A stretch of 59,230 nucleotides of DNA from Eubacteriales bacterium (GCA_028705495.1 JAQWDK010000012.1:1-59230), one strand, 5' to 3'; counted from the first letter of the stretch, positions 25,050 through 33,904 are shown. Made by a program: numbers and translations. The notes: generated by a model from the sequence alone, not told the origin.

Positions 25050-26782
25050 GGATAGCAAATAAAAGACTTACCTTCAAGAAAGATGAGCCTATTCATCTAA
25101 AGTTTCAAATCAGCAGAGATATTTATCCCGAACATGTCAGCTTTAAGCTTTATGACGATTCGGGAGATATTTCATTAGAAGAGATAAATGATTTTTATTT
25201 AGAAGATGAGTTTATCTGCTTCGAAATAGAAATTGAATTGAAACAAATAGGAATTTTCTTTTTCCAGTTGACGGTAAAAGAAGGAAATGATATACTTAAC
25301 TTATCAGAACAGCTTCTGATTTACGAAAAGCGAAACAAAGCTAATCTTTTCGGTGATGGTATAGTGTATCATATTTTTGTCGACCGTTTTTATAAGTATG
25401 GAAGAACAAAAAAAAGAGATGATGCAGTTTACATCGATGACTGGTACAGTGGAGAACCTGAGTATGCTGAAAACCCAGGAGATTTTCTGCCAAATAATAG
25501 CTTTTTTGGCGGCACCATTGATGGAATTACCAAAAAACTCGATTACATAGCCTCTCTTGGCACAAAATGCATATATCTAAGCCCGATTTTCGAAGCGTAT
25601 TCGAATCATAAATATGATGCCGGTGACTTTCTAAAAGTTGATGTTGGTTTCGGTGGAGAAAAAGCTCTAAAGGATTTAGTCGAAAAAGCAGACGCAATGG
25701 GTATTCGTGTTATACTTGACTGCGCTTTCAATCATACTGGAGATGACAGCGTCTACTTTAACAAATACGGTAAATACAAAACTCTCGGAGCGTATCAGTC
25801 GAAAGATTCGGATTATTTTGCGTGGTATAATTTTAAAAGCCACCCCGATGATTATGAGTGTTGGTGGGGTGTAAAGGTCCTACCGAGAACAGTGAGAACA
25901 GAGTCTTACAGAAAATTTATCTGCGACGAGGTACTGCCAAAATACCTATCGATGGGAATCGGCGGTGTCAGACTTGATGTTGTAGATGAGCTCGAGGACG
26001 ATTTTGTTGAACAAATTTCAAAAGCCGTAAAATCGTATGGCGAGGATAGAATTGTCATCGGTGAAGTTTGGGAAGACGCTTCAAACAAGATTTCTTACGG
26101 TAAACGCAAACGTTACTTCCATGGAACAGAGCTTGACGGTGTAACAAACTATCCGCTTCGTGATGGTATTATCGATTTCATTAAAACAAGAAATAACAAA
26201 AAGTTAACAGAAACACTAACTATGCTTCTGTTGCACTATCCTGAACATAGCTTATCAAACTCTCTCAACTTCCTCGGCTCTCACGATACCGAAAGAATTA
26301 TAACCGTGCTTGGCGGTGAAAATGGCGAGGGTAAGACGGGAAGCGAGCTTGTTTCACTGAAGATGAATACGGAAGAGTATGAAAAAGCGGTGAAACTTTT
26401 AAAGAGCGCTCTCATTCTTGTTTTAACATTGCCGGGCACACCTTGCATATACTATGGTGATGAGGTTGGTATGGAGGGTTATCGCGATCCTTTCAACAGG
26501 CGGCCTTTCCCCTGGGGGAAAGAAGACGACAATCTCCTTAGCTTTGTCAGAATTATCAACAATAGCGGGATAAAAAGCGAATTCCGTCAGCTTGAGTCGT
26601 CCAATACTTCATTTGTCTATTCAGTAGGTGACGATTTTATCTGTGCTGTAAACATGTCGATGTCTGACGAGAATGTGAATATTGACGGAAAACACCGCAA
26701 TATAATGGACGGAAGTCTTTACGACGATGTTTTAAGCGTTCCTCCATGCAGTGGAATAATAGTTAAAAAAATAAAGGAATAG
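25025..26782 (+). CDS. GH13 alpha-amylase family glycosidase (cyclomaltodextrinase/neopullulanase-like)
   Basis: 585 residues. An N-terminal beta domain of about 100 residues is followed by a GH13 barrel with DGIVYHIFVDRFY, GGVRLDVVDEL (Asp), IGEVWEDAS (Glu) and LGSHDTERI (His-Asp). There is no signal peptide, so it acts in the cytoplasm, probably on glycogen-derived maltodextrins. GGAG sits 4-5 nt before the ATG inside the glgP coding region, so the 25-bp overlap is real and the two are likely coupled. Confidence 0.92.
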   Translation: MESLDHRLRIANKRLTFKKDEPIHLKFQISRDIYPEHVSFKLYDDSGDISLEEINDFYLEDEFICFEIEIELKQIGIFFFQLTVKEGNDILNLSEQLLIYEKRNKANLFGDGIVYHIFVDRFYKYGRTKKRDDAVYIDDWYSGEPEYAENPGDFLPNNSFFGGTIDGITKKLDYIASLGTKCIYLSPIFEAYSNHKYDAGDFLKVDVGFGGEKALKDLVEKADAMGIRVILDCAFNHTGDDSVYFNKYGKYKTLGAYQSKDSDYFAWYNFKSHPDDYECWWGVKVLPRTVRTESYRKFICDEVLPKYLSMGIGGVRLDVVDELEDDFVEQISKAVKSYGEDRIVIGEVWEDASNKISYGKRKRYFHGTELDGVTNYPLRDGIIDFIKTRNNKKLTETLTMLLLHYPEHSLSNSLNFLGSHDTERIITVLGGENGEGKTGSELVSLKMNTEEYEKAVKLLKSALILVLTLPGTPCIYYGDEVGMEGYRDPFNRRPFPWGKEDDNLLSFVRIINNSGIKSEFRQLESSNTSFVYSVGDDFICAVNMSMSDENVNIDGKHRNIMDGSLYDDVLSVPPCSGIIVKKIKE

Positions 26783-26793
26783 GAAAACAGAAG

Positions 26794-27561
26794 ATGAATA
26801 ACGGTGTTAAACAACAGATTGTTCTTGACGCCGAAAAACTTGGTTTAAGACCGGGGGATACAGTACTAATGCACTCCTCGTTAAAATCCCTTGGAGTAAA
26901 GGATATAACTCCCAAAGAGCTTTTGGATGGTCTTTCAGAAGCGCTCGCAGTTGGAGCGGTAGGCGGTGGAACACTTGTACTTCCCGCACTCAGCTATGAG
27001 CATTGCAATCCACAGAACCGTGTTTTCGATTATTATAAAACACCTTCAAATGTCGGAGCGATTCCGGAATATTTCAGGACAGAATACCTCGCTGTACTCC
27101 GCTCTCTTTGCCCCACTCATTCATGCTGCGCTATAGGACGCTTTGCTGAAGAAATAACATCATCTCAGCATCTTGATACAACGCCATGTGGCAAAAATTC
27201 ACCGTTTCGCAAGGTGTGTGAGCTTGGTGGTAAGATTCTTTTCTTAGGTTGTGGTACAACACCGAACACCTCAATGCATGCAGTCGAGGAACTCGTAGAA
27301 CCTGACTACCTGTGGGGCGGTGAATACGAATACACTTTGTATGACCGCGACGGGAAAGAACATAAAATGCTCTGTAAAGCACATGGCTTCGAAAATGTAA
27401 CTCAAAGATACGATAGAGTAGAAGAACTTCTTAAAGGCGGAGAGATAAAGAGAGGTAAAATCCTCGGTGCAGACTGTGTTTTGATGGATGCATCAGCAGT
27501 TTGGGAGAAGGGAGAAAAAGCACTCAGAAAAAACCAACATCATTTTATAGACCGTTATTAA
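26794..27561 (+). CDS. AAC(3) family N-acetyltransferase
   Basis: 255 residues. It has the antibiotic acetyltransferase fold signature LMHSSLKSLG near residue 25, GGGTLVLPALSY, and PTHSCCAIG in place of the usual HPxHS. Members acetylate the 3-amino group of aminoglycosides or, in FrbF-like relatives, other amines. Chromosomal copies in Clostridia rarely prove to be resistance genes, so the substrate is open. It starts 11 nt after the GH13 gene, apparently in the same operon. Confidence 0.88.
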   Translation: MNNGVKQQIVLDAEKLGLRPGDTVLMHSSLKSLGVKDITPKELLDGLSEALAVGAVGGGTLVLPALSYEHCNPQNRVFDYYKTPSNVGAIPEYFRTEYLAVLRSLCPTHSCCAIGRFAEEITSSQHLDTTPCGKNSPFRKVCELGGKILFLGCGTTPNTSMHAVEELVEPDYLWGGEYEYTLYDRDGKEHKMLCKAHGFENVTQRYDRVEELLKGGEIKRGKILGADCVLMDASAVWEKGEKALRKNQHHFIDRY

Positions 27562-27678
27562 TCCTGATCTAAAAAATTCGAAGGGAGGTACGGGCAGAGC
27601 TAAAATTATAAAGCCTGTCCGCGGACTGCTTTTCTTGCAGGAAGTCTGTTTTGTGCGTAAAGTAAGTCCTGAATCATT
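27562..27678 (+). other. 117-nt gap with potential secondary structure
   Basis: It contains a GGAGG not followed by an ORF, a possible stem CGGGCAG/CTGTCCG (one G-U pair) and the imperfect hairpin around GGACTGC...GCAGGAAGTC. No T-box or riboswitch signature was recognised. It may be a leader of the next gene. Confidence 0.3.
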
Positions 27679-28809
27679 ATGAAAAACGGCGAAAGTCATT
27701 CAAGTGAAAAACTGCGTTCAGTAGCAGGGACATTCAAAGCCTCCGGAAGTATAACAGAAATAGAATGTATAAAAAGCGGCCATATCAACGACACCTATAA
27801 AATCACCTACAGTAATGGTGATAGGGTAATAAATTATGTTCTACAACGAATTAACGACTCGGTTTTCAGTGATCCCATAAAGATTATGGAAAATATTGAG
27901 GCGGTTACTAAGCATATAAAAAAGAAGTACGAAAATTTCGGCTGGGATATTGAAACAGTTATGTTCCCGCTGAGAACTATGGACGATACAACATATTATC
28001 AGGATAGTGAAGGCAGCTATTGGAGGATGTATAGCTATATCAAGGGGGGTATATGCTATGACAGCGCACCGAATACAGCGGTAGTACGTTCAGTCGGACG
28101 CGCATTCGGTCTATTCCAAATGCAGCTTTCTGATTTTCCCGCATCAGAGCTGAATATAACCATCCCCGATTTCCACAACACAGTTAAAAGATTTGACGAT
28201 CTTGCCAATGCAGCACACCGGGCAAAAGACAACCCAGTGTTGAAACCTCGAGTAACTAAAGCCGCTGATTTGCTTTTTTCTCTGATCTCATATAGAAAGC
28301 TTGCTTTTACCCTTGAAGTCGCAAAGAAAGCAGGTATCCTTCCACTGAGGGTTACTCATAACGACACGAAGTGCAACAATGTAATGCTTGACGAAAACAC
28401 AAATGAATCACTTGCAGTTATTGACCTTGACACCGTGATGCCTGGTTTGTGTGCGCATGATTTTGGCGATGCAGTCAGATCGGGAGCAAACAATGCTGCG
28501 GAAGATGAGAGGGACTTCTCTAAGGTTTATCTTGACCTTGAAAAATTTGAAGCTTTTTCCGAAGGTTTTATACCTGCACTTGACCATAATATAACCGAAA
28601 CAGAGTACAAAACCCTCGCTGTTGGTGCTCCGGTTATCGCTTTAGAGCTGTCTGCAAGATTTGCTACAGATTATCTTAACGGCGACCGTTATTTTAAAAC
28701 TAATTATCCTGAGCATAACCTTGACCGTGCAAGAAGTCAGATGGTTTTAACAGTAGACATGATGAAAAAGCTTGACAAAATGGAGCATATTGTAAAATTA
28801 TTGCAATAA
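27679..28809 (+). CDS. APH-fold phosphotransferase, NahK-like sugar kinase
   Basis: 376 residues. The kinase-like fold has the Brenner-type catalytic motif VTHNDTKCNNVMLD and the metal motif VIDLDTVMPG, which match N-acetylhexosamine 1-kinase-like members more than aminoglycoside kinases. An N-terminal GHINDTYKI loop binds ATP. It would phosphorylate a sugar at C1, for example GlcNAc or GalNAc; the actual substrate is inferred. It follows the AAC(3)-like gene and the glycogen operon. Confidence 0.75.
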   Translation: MKNGESHSSEKLRSVAGTFKASGSITEIECIKSGHINDTYKITYSNGDRVINYVLQRINDSVFSDPIKIMENIEAVTKHIKKKYENFGWDIETVMFPLRTMDDTTYYQDSEGSYWRMYSYIKGGICYDSAPNTAVVRSVGRAFGLFQMQLSDFPASELNITIPDFHNTVKRFDDLANAAHRAKDNPVLKPRVTKAADLLFSLISYRKLAFTLEVAKKAGILPLRVTHNDTKCNNVMLDENTNESLAVIDLDTVMPGLCAHDFGDAVRSGANNAAEDERDFSKVYLDLEKFEAFSEGFIPALDHNITETEYKTLAVGAPVIALELSARFATDYLNGDRYFKTNYPEHNLDRARSQMVLTVDMMKKLDKMEHIVKLLQ

Positions 28810-28820
28810 CACGCGTTATT
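28805..28820 (+). terminator. Weak hairpin at the 3' end of the kinase gene
   Basis: AATAAC-ACGC-GTTATT overlaps the stop codon. The stem is short and the following T tract is interrupted, so termination would be partial at best. Confidence 0.3.
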
Positions 28821-28876
28821 TGTTTGAGCTATATTAATTTTATTGAAATAATACTCTAAGATTTGTAAAAAATATG

Positions 28877-28905
28877 TTGACAAAGTAGACTCGATGTTGT
28901 ATAAT
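28877..28905 (+). promoter_or_regulatory. Consensus sigma-A promoter for the SigH-like gene
   Basis: TTGACA (28877-28882), 17 bp, TATAAT (28900-28905); both hexamers are perfect. The open frame extends upstream to an ATG at 28894 inside this promoter, which excludes that ATG as the start. Confidence 0.85.
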
Positions 28906-28935
28906 ATTGACATAAAGCCAAACGGTGAACTATTA

Positions 28936-29544
28936 ATGACTGATAAAGAAAATAAAAAATCAAAAAAAATTAACGCCGCCGAAGGCTATGACTCTTTTTA
29001 TGAGAAAAACGAAGAGAACGAAGTTATTGCCAATGCACGAGCCGGTGACAATGAATCCTTTGGTGCGATAGCCGAAAGGTACCGCTCTCTTATCGGATTT
29101 GTACTCCGAAATTATACAATTCCACCATCCGAAAAAGATGATCTTCTCCAGGAATGTTATATAGGGCTATTAAAAGCTGTTAGAACATATAACGAAAAAA
29201 GCGCTTCATTCAGCACCTATGCCGTAACCTGTATGAGAAACAGCCTTATAACTGCATTGAAGAAATATCGAAAAGAAACGGAAAACCTCGTACTTTCGGA
29301 TAAAATGCCAAATTTCGTATCTGCATCTCCTGAAAATTATATTATTGACCGAGAGAGTACGCTTGACCTCTACAATCGCTTTTTGGGAAAGTTGTCTGAT
29401 TACGAAAAAAAGGTATTCGAGCTGTATTTAAACGAAAAAACTGCAGCCGCAATTTCAGAAATCACCGGTAGAGATGTAAAAAGCATCACCAATGCGATCG
29501 GACGAATAAAATACAAACTTAAAAATACGCTTGAAAAAGGCTGA
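28936..29544 (+). CDS. Sigma-70 family RNA polymerase sigma factor (SigH-like)
   Basis: 202 residues from the ATG at 28936, chosen because the upstream ATG lies in the promoter. Region 2 is visible (ENEVIANARAGDNESFGAIAERY, SEKDDLLQECYIGLLKAVRTY, FSTYAVTCMRNSLITALKK). Region 4 is in the last 50 residues (KLSDYEKKVFELYLNEKTAAAISEITG). Length and layout match SigH/Sig30-type factors. Whether it directs sporulation or another regulon cannot be told. No anti-sigma gene follows. Confidence 0.85.
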   Translation: MTDKENKKSKKINAAEGYDSFYEKNEENEVIANARAGDNESFGAIAERYRSLIGFVLRNYTIPPSEKDDLLQECYIGLLKAVRTYNEKSASFSTYAVTCMRNSLITALKKYRKETENLVLSDKMPNFVSASPENYIIDRESTLDLYNRFLGKLSDYEKKVFELYLNEKTAAAISEITGRDVKSITNAIGRIKYKLKNTLEKG

Positions 29545-29661
29545 AAAATGTTTCGAAACTTTGCGAAGCATAGCCGCTGAAACTGAACCTGCGTGACCGT
29601 CGGTAGTAAAGTTTGCTGTCGGGCGCGGATTATAAACAACACCAAAAGCGAGGAAAAATTC

Positions 29662-29934
29662 ATGTACGAAGACAAGACCTTAGTTTGCAAGGATTGCAAT
29701 GAAGACTTTGTGTTTACTGCAGGCGAGCAGGAGTTTTACTCATCCCGCGGGTTCCAGAACGAGCCGCAAAGATGCAAGAAATGCAGAGACCAGCGTAAGG
29801 GCTCCAACAGAACATCGAGAGAAATGTTTGTTACAACCTGCAGCCAATGCGGCAAAGAAGCAAAAATACCGTTCCAGCCGACAAACGACAGACCGGTATA
29901 TTGCAGCGAGTGCTTCGCGGCAATGAAGCAGTAA
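29662..29934 (+). CDS. Zinc-ribbon domain-containing protein
   Basis: 90 residues. There are two metal sites: CKDCNEDFVF with CKKCRDQRK (CxxC...CxxC), then CSQCGKEAKIPFQPTNDRPV followed by YCSECF (CxxC...CxxC). GAGGA is 8-9 nt before the ATG. This two-ribbon architecture is common in Clostridia and Chloroflexi as short cytoplasmic proteins of unknown role. It follows the sigma factor gene by 117 nt. Confidence 0.85.
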   Translation: MYEDKTLVCKDCNEDFVFTAGEQEFYSSRGFQNEPQRCKKCRDQRKGSNRTSREMFVTTCSQCGKEAKIPFQPTNDRPVYCSECFAAMKQ

Positions 29935-29994
29935 TCGGCGGAATAGGATTCATAGTATTATCTGAAATCTCTGTTACATAAGCCGAAAAAAAGA

Positions 29995-30021
29995 GATTCC
30001 CGCACAATTTGTGCGGGAATC
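29995..30021. terminator. Bidirectional terminator
   Basis: Arms GATTCCCGCAC (29995-30005) and GTGCGGGAATC (30011-30021) with a 5-nt loop have A-rich and T-rich flanks. It separates the zinc-ribbon gene from the serpin operon. Confidence 0.92.
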
Positions 30022-30037
30022 TTGTTTTATACAAAAG

Positions 30038-31309
30038 TTATTCAGTGATACTAAGAGTTGTTCCGATAAAAATGGGGAGACCGGTCGCGTTGTCTATTAT
30101 CGCATAAGCGAAAGGACGATCGAGAATTATTGTTTCGTCGTACATCGGTGCAGATTCAAGGTCAACTTGAACAACTGTGACAGCTCCGGCTTTTGTGCCG
30201 ATTTCATCAACTGAGATAAAAGTCTTGTGGAGAACCATGCTGATGAAGGCTTCACCAGGGGAGACACCGTCAATCATTTTAGATAAATCCGAGTCGTTAT
30301 CAGTGTTGAAAGCTTTTTTAATGCCCATCTCCTTCAAGAGATCATTCATTGTCTTTTCGTATGTCGAAGTAAACTTCGGAAGACCAGCATAGATTGACTT
30401 TTCTTCTGCACCCTTAATCATCGCTACAAATGAATCACCGTCAAGCGAGCTTACATAGTCAGTAACAGAAATGCCTTCGTTCGGGAGAAGTGCTACAAAA
30501 CTGTACTTTCCGTTCGCATAAGGCTTGATAAATCCTTTCGCGGAGTCATCACCCACGAATAGGCTTTCTTCAGAATACATCATTGATGCAGTTGACTTAC
30601 TCTCATCAAAATTGGTGAATATTTTGTCTGATATGTCATTTTTGTCGTATTTTTCTTTCCATTCTGCGTCAAATACGATTGTGTTGATAAGATACATTAT
30701 TGTATCAGCTGAAATCTCATCGATAACTTTATCAATCATACCGTCCGTATTAGCTTTTACCCACGAATTTATGTCTTTAGCGGTTTGACTGTCAAAATCT
30801 GCGCGATACGCAGCAGCACCATAATAGTCAGCATTTTTCTGAAGGAAGGCAGGAATAACGCTCTCAGCGATGCTTTCTCTAATCCAGATAGAGTTTGCAA
30901 TCTCAAGTTTGGATTTTTCTTTGCTCTCAAGGCTTTTGGTGTAGCCGTGAAGGTATTCGTTAAGATCATCTAGGCTAATACCTCTGCCGAGTGTTGCTTC
31001 CATTTCCGACAGAGTCTCACCATTAGCACCATTAGCAGTCATAGAAAGAGCAAGAAGCACCGAAAGGGGAGAAATAAGAGAGTTTTTGTCGTCATACATT
31101 GACTTTTTGAACAGTTCAAGGGAAAAGTCTGCTGCGCTTTTTACAAAGATGTCGTCTGCTTGTTTTCCATTGATGTCTCTCGCATCTATACCCTTCATAA
31201 GATCTTTTGCGTTTGCTTCTATTGCGCATGAAGCTGCAGTGAGAAGGACTGAACAGAGAAGTAGCATAGCAGCAATTGCTGTGATTAGTTTCTTGTGATT
31301 AAATTTCAT
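30038..31309 (-). CDS. Serpin family lipoprotein (distal copy)
   Basis: 423 residues from the ATG at 31309, which has TTGGAG 7-8 nt upstream; the extended TTG start at 31321 lies on the ribosome binding site. A lipoprotein signal ends with TAASC (Cys28). The serpin core shows NSLISPLSVLLALSMTANGANGET and, near the C-terminus, the hinge DEIGTKAGAVTVVQ, a reactive loop about 15-18 residues long, then RPFAYAIIDNATGLPIFIG. Serpins trap serine or cysteine proteases. The loop residues around the scissile bond (VDLESAPMYDE) differ from the neighbour copy. Confidence 0.93.
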   Translation of the reverse strand: MKFNHKKLITAIAAMLLLCSVLLTAASCAIEANAKDLMKGIDARDINGKQADDIFVKSAADFSLELFKKSMYDDKNSLISPLSVLLALSMTANGANGETLSEMEATLGRGISLDDLNEYLHGYTKSLESKEKSKLEIANSIWIRESIAESVIPAFLQKNADYYGAAAYRADFDSQTAKDINSWVKANTDGMIDKVIDEISADTIMYLINTIVFDAEWKEKYDKNDISDKIFTNFDESKSTASMMYSEESLFVGDDSAKGFIKPYANGKYSFVALLPNEGISVTDYVSSLDGDSFVAMIKGAEEKSIYAGLPKFTSTYEKTMNDLLKEMGIKKAFNTDNDSDLSKMIDGVSPGEAFISMVLHKTFISVDEIGTKAGAVTVVQVDLESAPMYDETIILDRPFAYAIIDNATGLPIFIGTTLSITE

Positions 31310-31333
31310 GATATTCTCCAATCAAATTTTAGT

Positions 31334-32596
31334 TTAAAGATCCGTAACGGAACCTATGAAAATAGGAAGGCCTGTTGCGTTGTCTATTATAGCGTAGACA
31401 AAAGGGCTATCGAGTATAACAGTTTTGCCCGCTTCAACTACAGTTGCTTTATTCATCTGAACAAGGGTTATTGCTGCAGCTTTTGTGCCGTTTTCATCGA
31501 CTGAAATATAAGTCTTGTGAAAAACTTTCGAGATATAAAGCGGAGTATCTACCGATATTCCACCGAATTCGGCGTTACCGTATTTGTCAAAGGCCTTTTT
31601 TATACCCATATCCTGAAGCTCATCGTTGAGCTCATTTTCATATTCGGCAGTAAATTTAGGAATTCCGGCTTTTACTTCTATGATTTGTGTCTTATTAACT
31701 GCATCTATAAAGTATTTACCGTCAAGTGAATCGATTAATTCCGACAAACTACTCTTAGGTTTCAATGCAACAAAGCTATAGTCACCATTCTTATAAGGTT
31801 TTATAAAACCGACAGCATCATCTGTTTCGATGTATTTTTCTTCAGTCGAATTCATCATTTGAACTTTTGACTGAGTACTGTCGATGTTATTAAAGGTCCA
31901 ATCCCTAACATCCGACTTTTTATACTTTTCTTCCCATTTAGCATCAAAAGCCACTGCATTTATTAAATACATCATCGCATCAGTGGGGATTTCCTTTAAA
32001 ATCTGATCAATCATTCCGTCAGTCTTCATTTTTCCCCAATTGTTTATATCTTTGAGAGTTTCCTCATCGAAAGGAGTTCCATAAGCTGCTGCATTGTAGT
32101 AATCCGCATTAGCTTGTAAAAACTCTTTCCGAACAGTAAAGCCTTCAAGCTCACGAAACCAAATTGAGTTCGCAATCTCAAGCTTTGAATCTTTACTGCT
32201 TTTTAAACTATTCGTGTATGTGCGGAGATATTCGTTCAGTTCTGGCAGACCCATCCCACCGCCAAGAACATCTTCCATTTCTGCAAGCGTCTCACCATCA
32301 GCACCATTCGCAGTCATCGATAACGCGAGCAAAACCGAAAGCGGTGAAACAAGTGTGTTGGATTTGTCTGTAAAAGAGCGTTGGAAAAGCTCTATGGAAA
32401 AGTCAGCTGTGCTATTTATGAACTTATCGTCAGTTTGCCTTAACGCAGGATGACCGGATTTTATGTCTGACATCAGGTCCTTCGCGCTTACTTTTACTGC
32501 ACATGAATATAACCCTGCCAGAGTAGAACAAATTAGAACAAGTGAAATGATGGTAAGAATTAACCTCTTTGAACAAAATTTCGCTATTGTTTTCAT
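31334..32596 (-). CDS. Serpin family lipoprotein (proximal copy)
   Basis: 420 residues. The signal ends in GLYSC (Cys32), then the serpin domain has NTLVSPLSVLLALSMTANGADGET, hinge DENGTKAAAITLVQ, reactive loop MNKATVVEAGKT and the C-terminal SPFVYAIIDNATGLPIFIG. It is a clear tandem paralogue of the distal copy, about 24 nt upstream of it, with a different reactive-loop sequence, so the two probably inhibit different proteases. Anchoring to the outer face of the membrane follows from the lipobox. Confidence 0.93.
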   Translation of the reverse strand: MKTIAKFCSKRLILTIISLVLICSTLAGLYSCAVKVSAKDLMSDIKSGHPALRQTDDKFINSTADFSIELFQRSFTDKSNTLVSPLSVLLALSMTANGADGETLAEMEDVLGGGMGLPELNEYLRTYTNSLKSSKDSKLEIANSIWFRELEGFTVRKEFLQANADYYNAAAYGTPFDEETLKDINNWGKMKTDGMIDQILKEIPTDAMMYLINAVAFDAKWEEKYKKSDVRDWTFNNIDSTQSKVQMMNSTEEKYIETDDAVGFIKPYKNGDYSFVALKPKSSLSELIDSLDGKYFIDAVNKTQIIEVKAGIPKFTAEYENELNDELQDMGIKKAFDKYGNAEFGGISVDTPLYISKVFHKTYISVDENGTKAAAITLVQMNKATVVEAGKTVILDSPFVYAIIDNATGLPIFIGSVTDL

Positions 32597-32613
32597 ATAG
32601 ATAACCTTTCTTG

Positions 32614-33153
32614 CTACTTAGTAAAGATACTCAGAATTAGCTCTTTGAGCTCTTCGCTAAGCTGTTCATCAAAGAACAATTTCTGTGTCTTTTCTAGTGA
32701 ATCAGCTATATAACCTTTTTCATTAATAAACCAAGTATGGCTTGAACCGTCGTCCATAGGTATCAAAACCTTATAATTCTCAGTAAATTTTTCATCACTT
32801 TCAGTTGACATAGATTCACGGGAGGTGATTTTTGATATCAGCTTTTTTAGCTCCGCTGCATCTTTTTCATTAAGTGATATAAAATTGCCATTTGTTACAT
32901 CACTTATTTTAACAGTAACAATCTCTTGTGAAACCATTAATGTTTGGGATATTTCTTTTGGCAATCCCTCAGGGAATCCTGTTACAATATTATTCTTGGG
33001 TTGTAATAATGGTATGATTACTACAGGTAAAATCAGAACAAAAGCTATTAGGGGTAAGGAAACGACAGCTCTTTGAAACTGCTTTTTCTTTTTTATCTCT
33101 ACATCTTTTTTCTTTTTTATAATACTATTTTTGAATTCATTAAAATCCTTCAT
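32614..33153 (-). CDS. Single-span membrane protein, possible anti-sigma factor
   Basis: 179 residues: a lysine-rich cytoplasmic N-terminus of about 28 residues, one membrane span (VVSLPLIAFVLILPVVIIPLL) and an extracytoplasmic domain of about 125 residues. No recognised domain. It directly follows an ECF sigma gene (42 nt) and precedes two serpins (17 nt), the usual place of a membrane anti-sigma factor. The short N-terminus lacks a zinc anti-sigma motif (HxxxCxxC), so the role is inferred from position only. Confidence 0.65.
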   Translation of the reverse strand: MKDFNEFKNSIIKKKKDVEIKKKKQFQRAVVSLPLIAFVLILPVVIIPLLQPKNNIVTGFPEGLPKEISQTLMVSQEIVTVKISDVTNGNFISLNEKDAAELKKLISKITSRESMSTESDEKFTENYKVLIPMDDGSSHTWFINEKGYIADSLEKTQKLFFDEQLSEELKELILSIFTK

Positions 33154-33186
33154 AGCTTTACCTATTTCTTTCTTAAAACTTTGAGT

Positions 33187-33207
33187 TTGAAAGATTTATC
33201 TTTCAAT
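33187..33207. repeat. 21-nt palindromic sequence identical to 13712-13732
   Basis: On the minus strand it matches the core of the hairpin at 13711-13734 base for base. Here it spans the last codons and TAA stop of the ECF sigma gene (stop at 33196-33198). Confidence 0.7.
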
Positions 33208-33741
33208 TTTGTCCTCCTTTTCCAATATGGTTCGGAGAGAAAGCTTTGCACGATAAAGCAAATTTTCAACTTGCTTTTTGTTCTTTCTCATCACAGCAGC
33301 AGCTTCTTCATTTGACATATCCTCGAAAAATACAAGATGGATCGCAGTTTTGTAATCAGCTTTGAGAGAATTCAAAGCTTTATGCAGTTCTCTGTGCTTT
33401 TCATTTATAAGATATTTGTCCTCAACGCTACTAAAGGCACCAGTCTCTTTAGGGTCAGCTGAAAACTGTATTAATCTTTTATTATGTCTGATATAATCAA
33501 CCGCTTTATTTCTCGCAATCGTGAAAAGATATGTTTTTAGTGAACGCTTAAAATCATATCGTTTCGGGTGGAGAAGAAGCTCCAGGAATGCGTCTTCTGC
33601 GAGGTCCTCAGCAGTGTAATAATTTCCAACATATCTGTTGATGAAAAAGATAAGATTCTCACGATATAGGTGAATTATCTCGTCAAAGCCGCTCTCATCT
33701 CCATTCAGGAAACGGTGGTAGCTACTTGCACCGTTGTCCAT
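33196..33741 (-). CDS. ECF-type RNA polymerase sigma factor
   Basis: 181 residues. Region 2 is ENLIFFINRYVGNYYTAEDLAEDAF with LKTYLFTIARNKAVDYIR, and region 4 is EDMSNEEAAAVMRKNKKQVENLLYRAKLSLR. It is the first gene of an operon with a membrane protein and two serpin lipoproteins, so the serpins are probably part of an envelope-stress regulon. AAAGGAG is upstream of the ATG and can pair with a CTCC just before it (weak 4-bp hairpin). No consensus promoter was found. Confidence 0.92.
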   Translation of the reverse strand: MDNGASSYHRFLNGDESGFDEIIHLYRENLIFFINRYVGNYYTAEDLAEDAFLELLLHPKRYDFKRSLKTYLFTIARNKAVDYIRHNKRLIQFSADPKETGAFSSVEDKYLINEKHRELHKALNSLKADYKTAIHLVFFEDMSNEEAAAVMRKNKKQVENLLYRAKLSLRTILEKEDKIER

Positions 33742-33876
33742 ATGCCGATGCTCCTTTCGGGAGTACGCAGCGCGTTTTTACTTCCTTTGAATTTATGTTT
33801 CAATAATTATTCGAAAGTACACGCTGTTTCACTCAGTATATATTTAATTAAATAGTCACCTTAATAAAATTTGAGG

Positions 33877-33904
33877 TTGACAATTAGAAATAACGATATA
33901 TAAT
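33877..33904 (+). promoter_or_regulatory. Sigma-A promoter for bioY
   Basis: TTGACA (33877-33882), a 16-bp spacer and TATAAT (33899-33904). The implied leader of about 108 nt holds the structures listed at 33929-34018. Confidence 0.75.

Noticed and set aside
27562..27678. T-box or terminator-type riboswitch
   Set aside because: No T-box sequence (TGGNACCGCG) and no clear terminator.
26794..28809. Acquired aminoglycoside-resistance island
   Set aside because: No mobile elements, base composition like the surroundings, and the kinase motifs fit sugar kinases.
33742..33876. Classical ECF autoregulated promoter (AAC -35 with CGT -10) before the ECF sigma gene
   Set aside because: GTGAAAC-like words occur on the minus strand, but none has a proper -10 at 16-17 bp.
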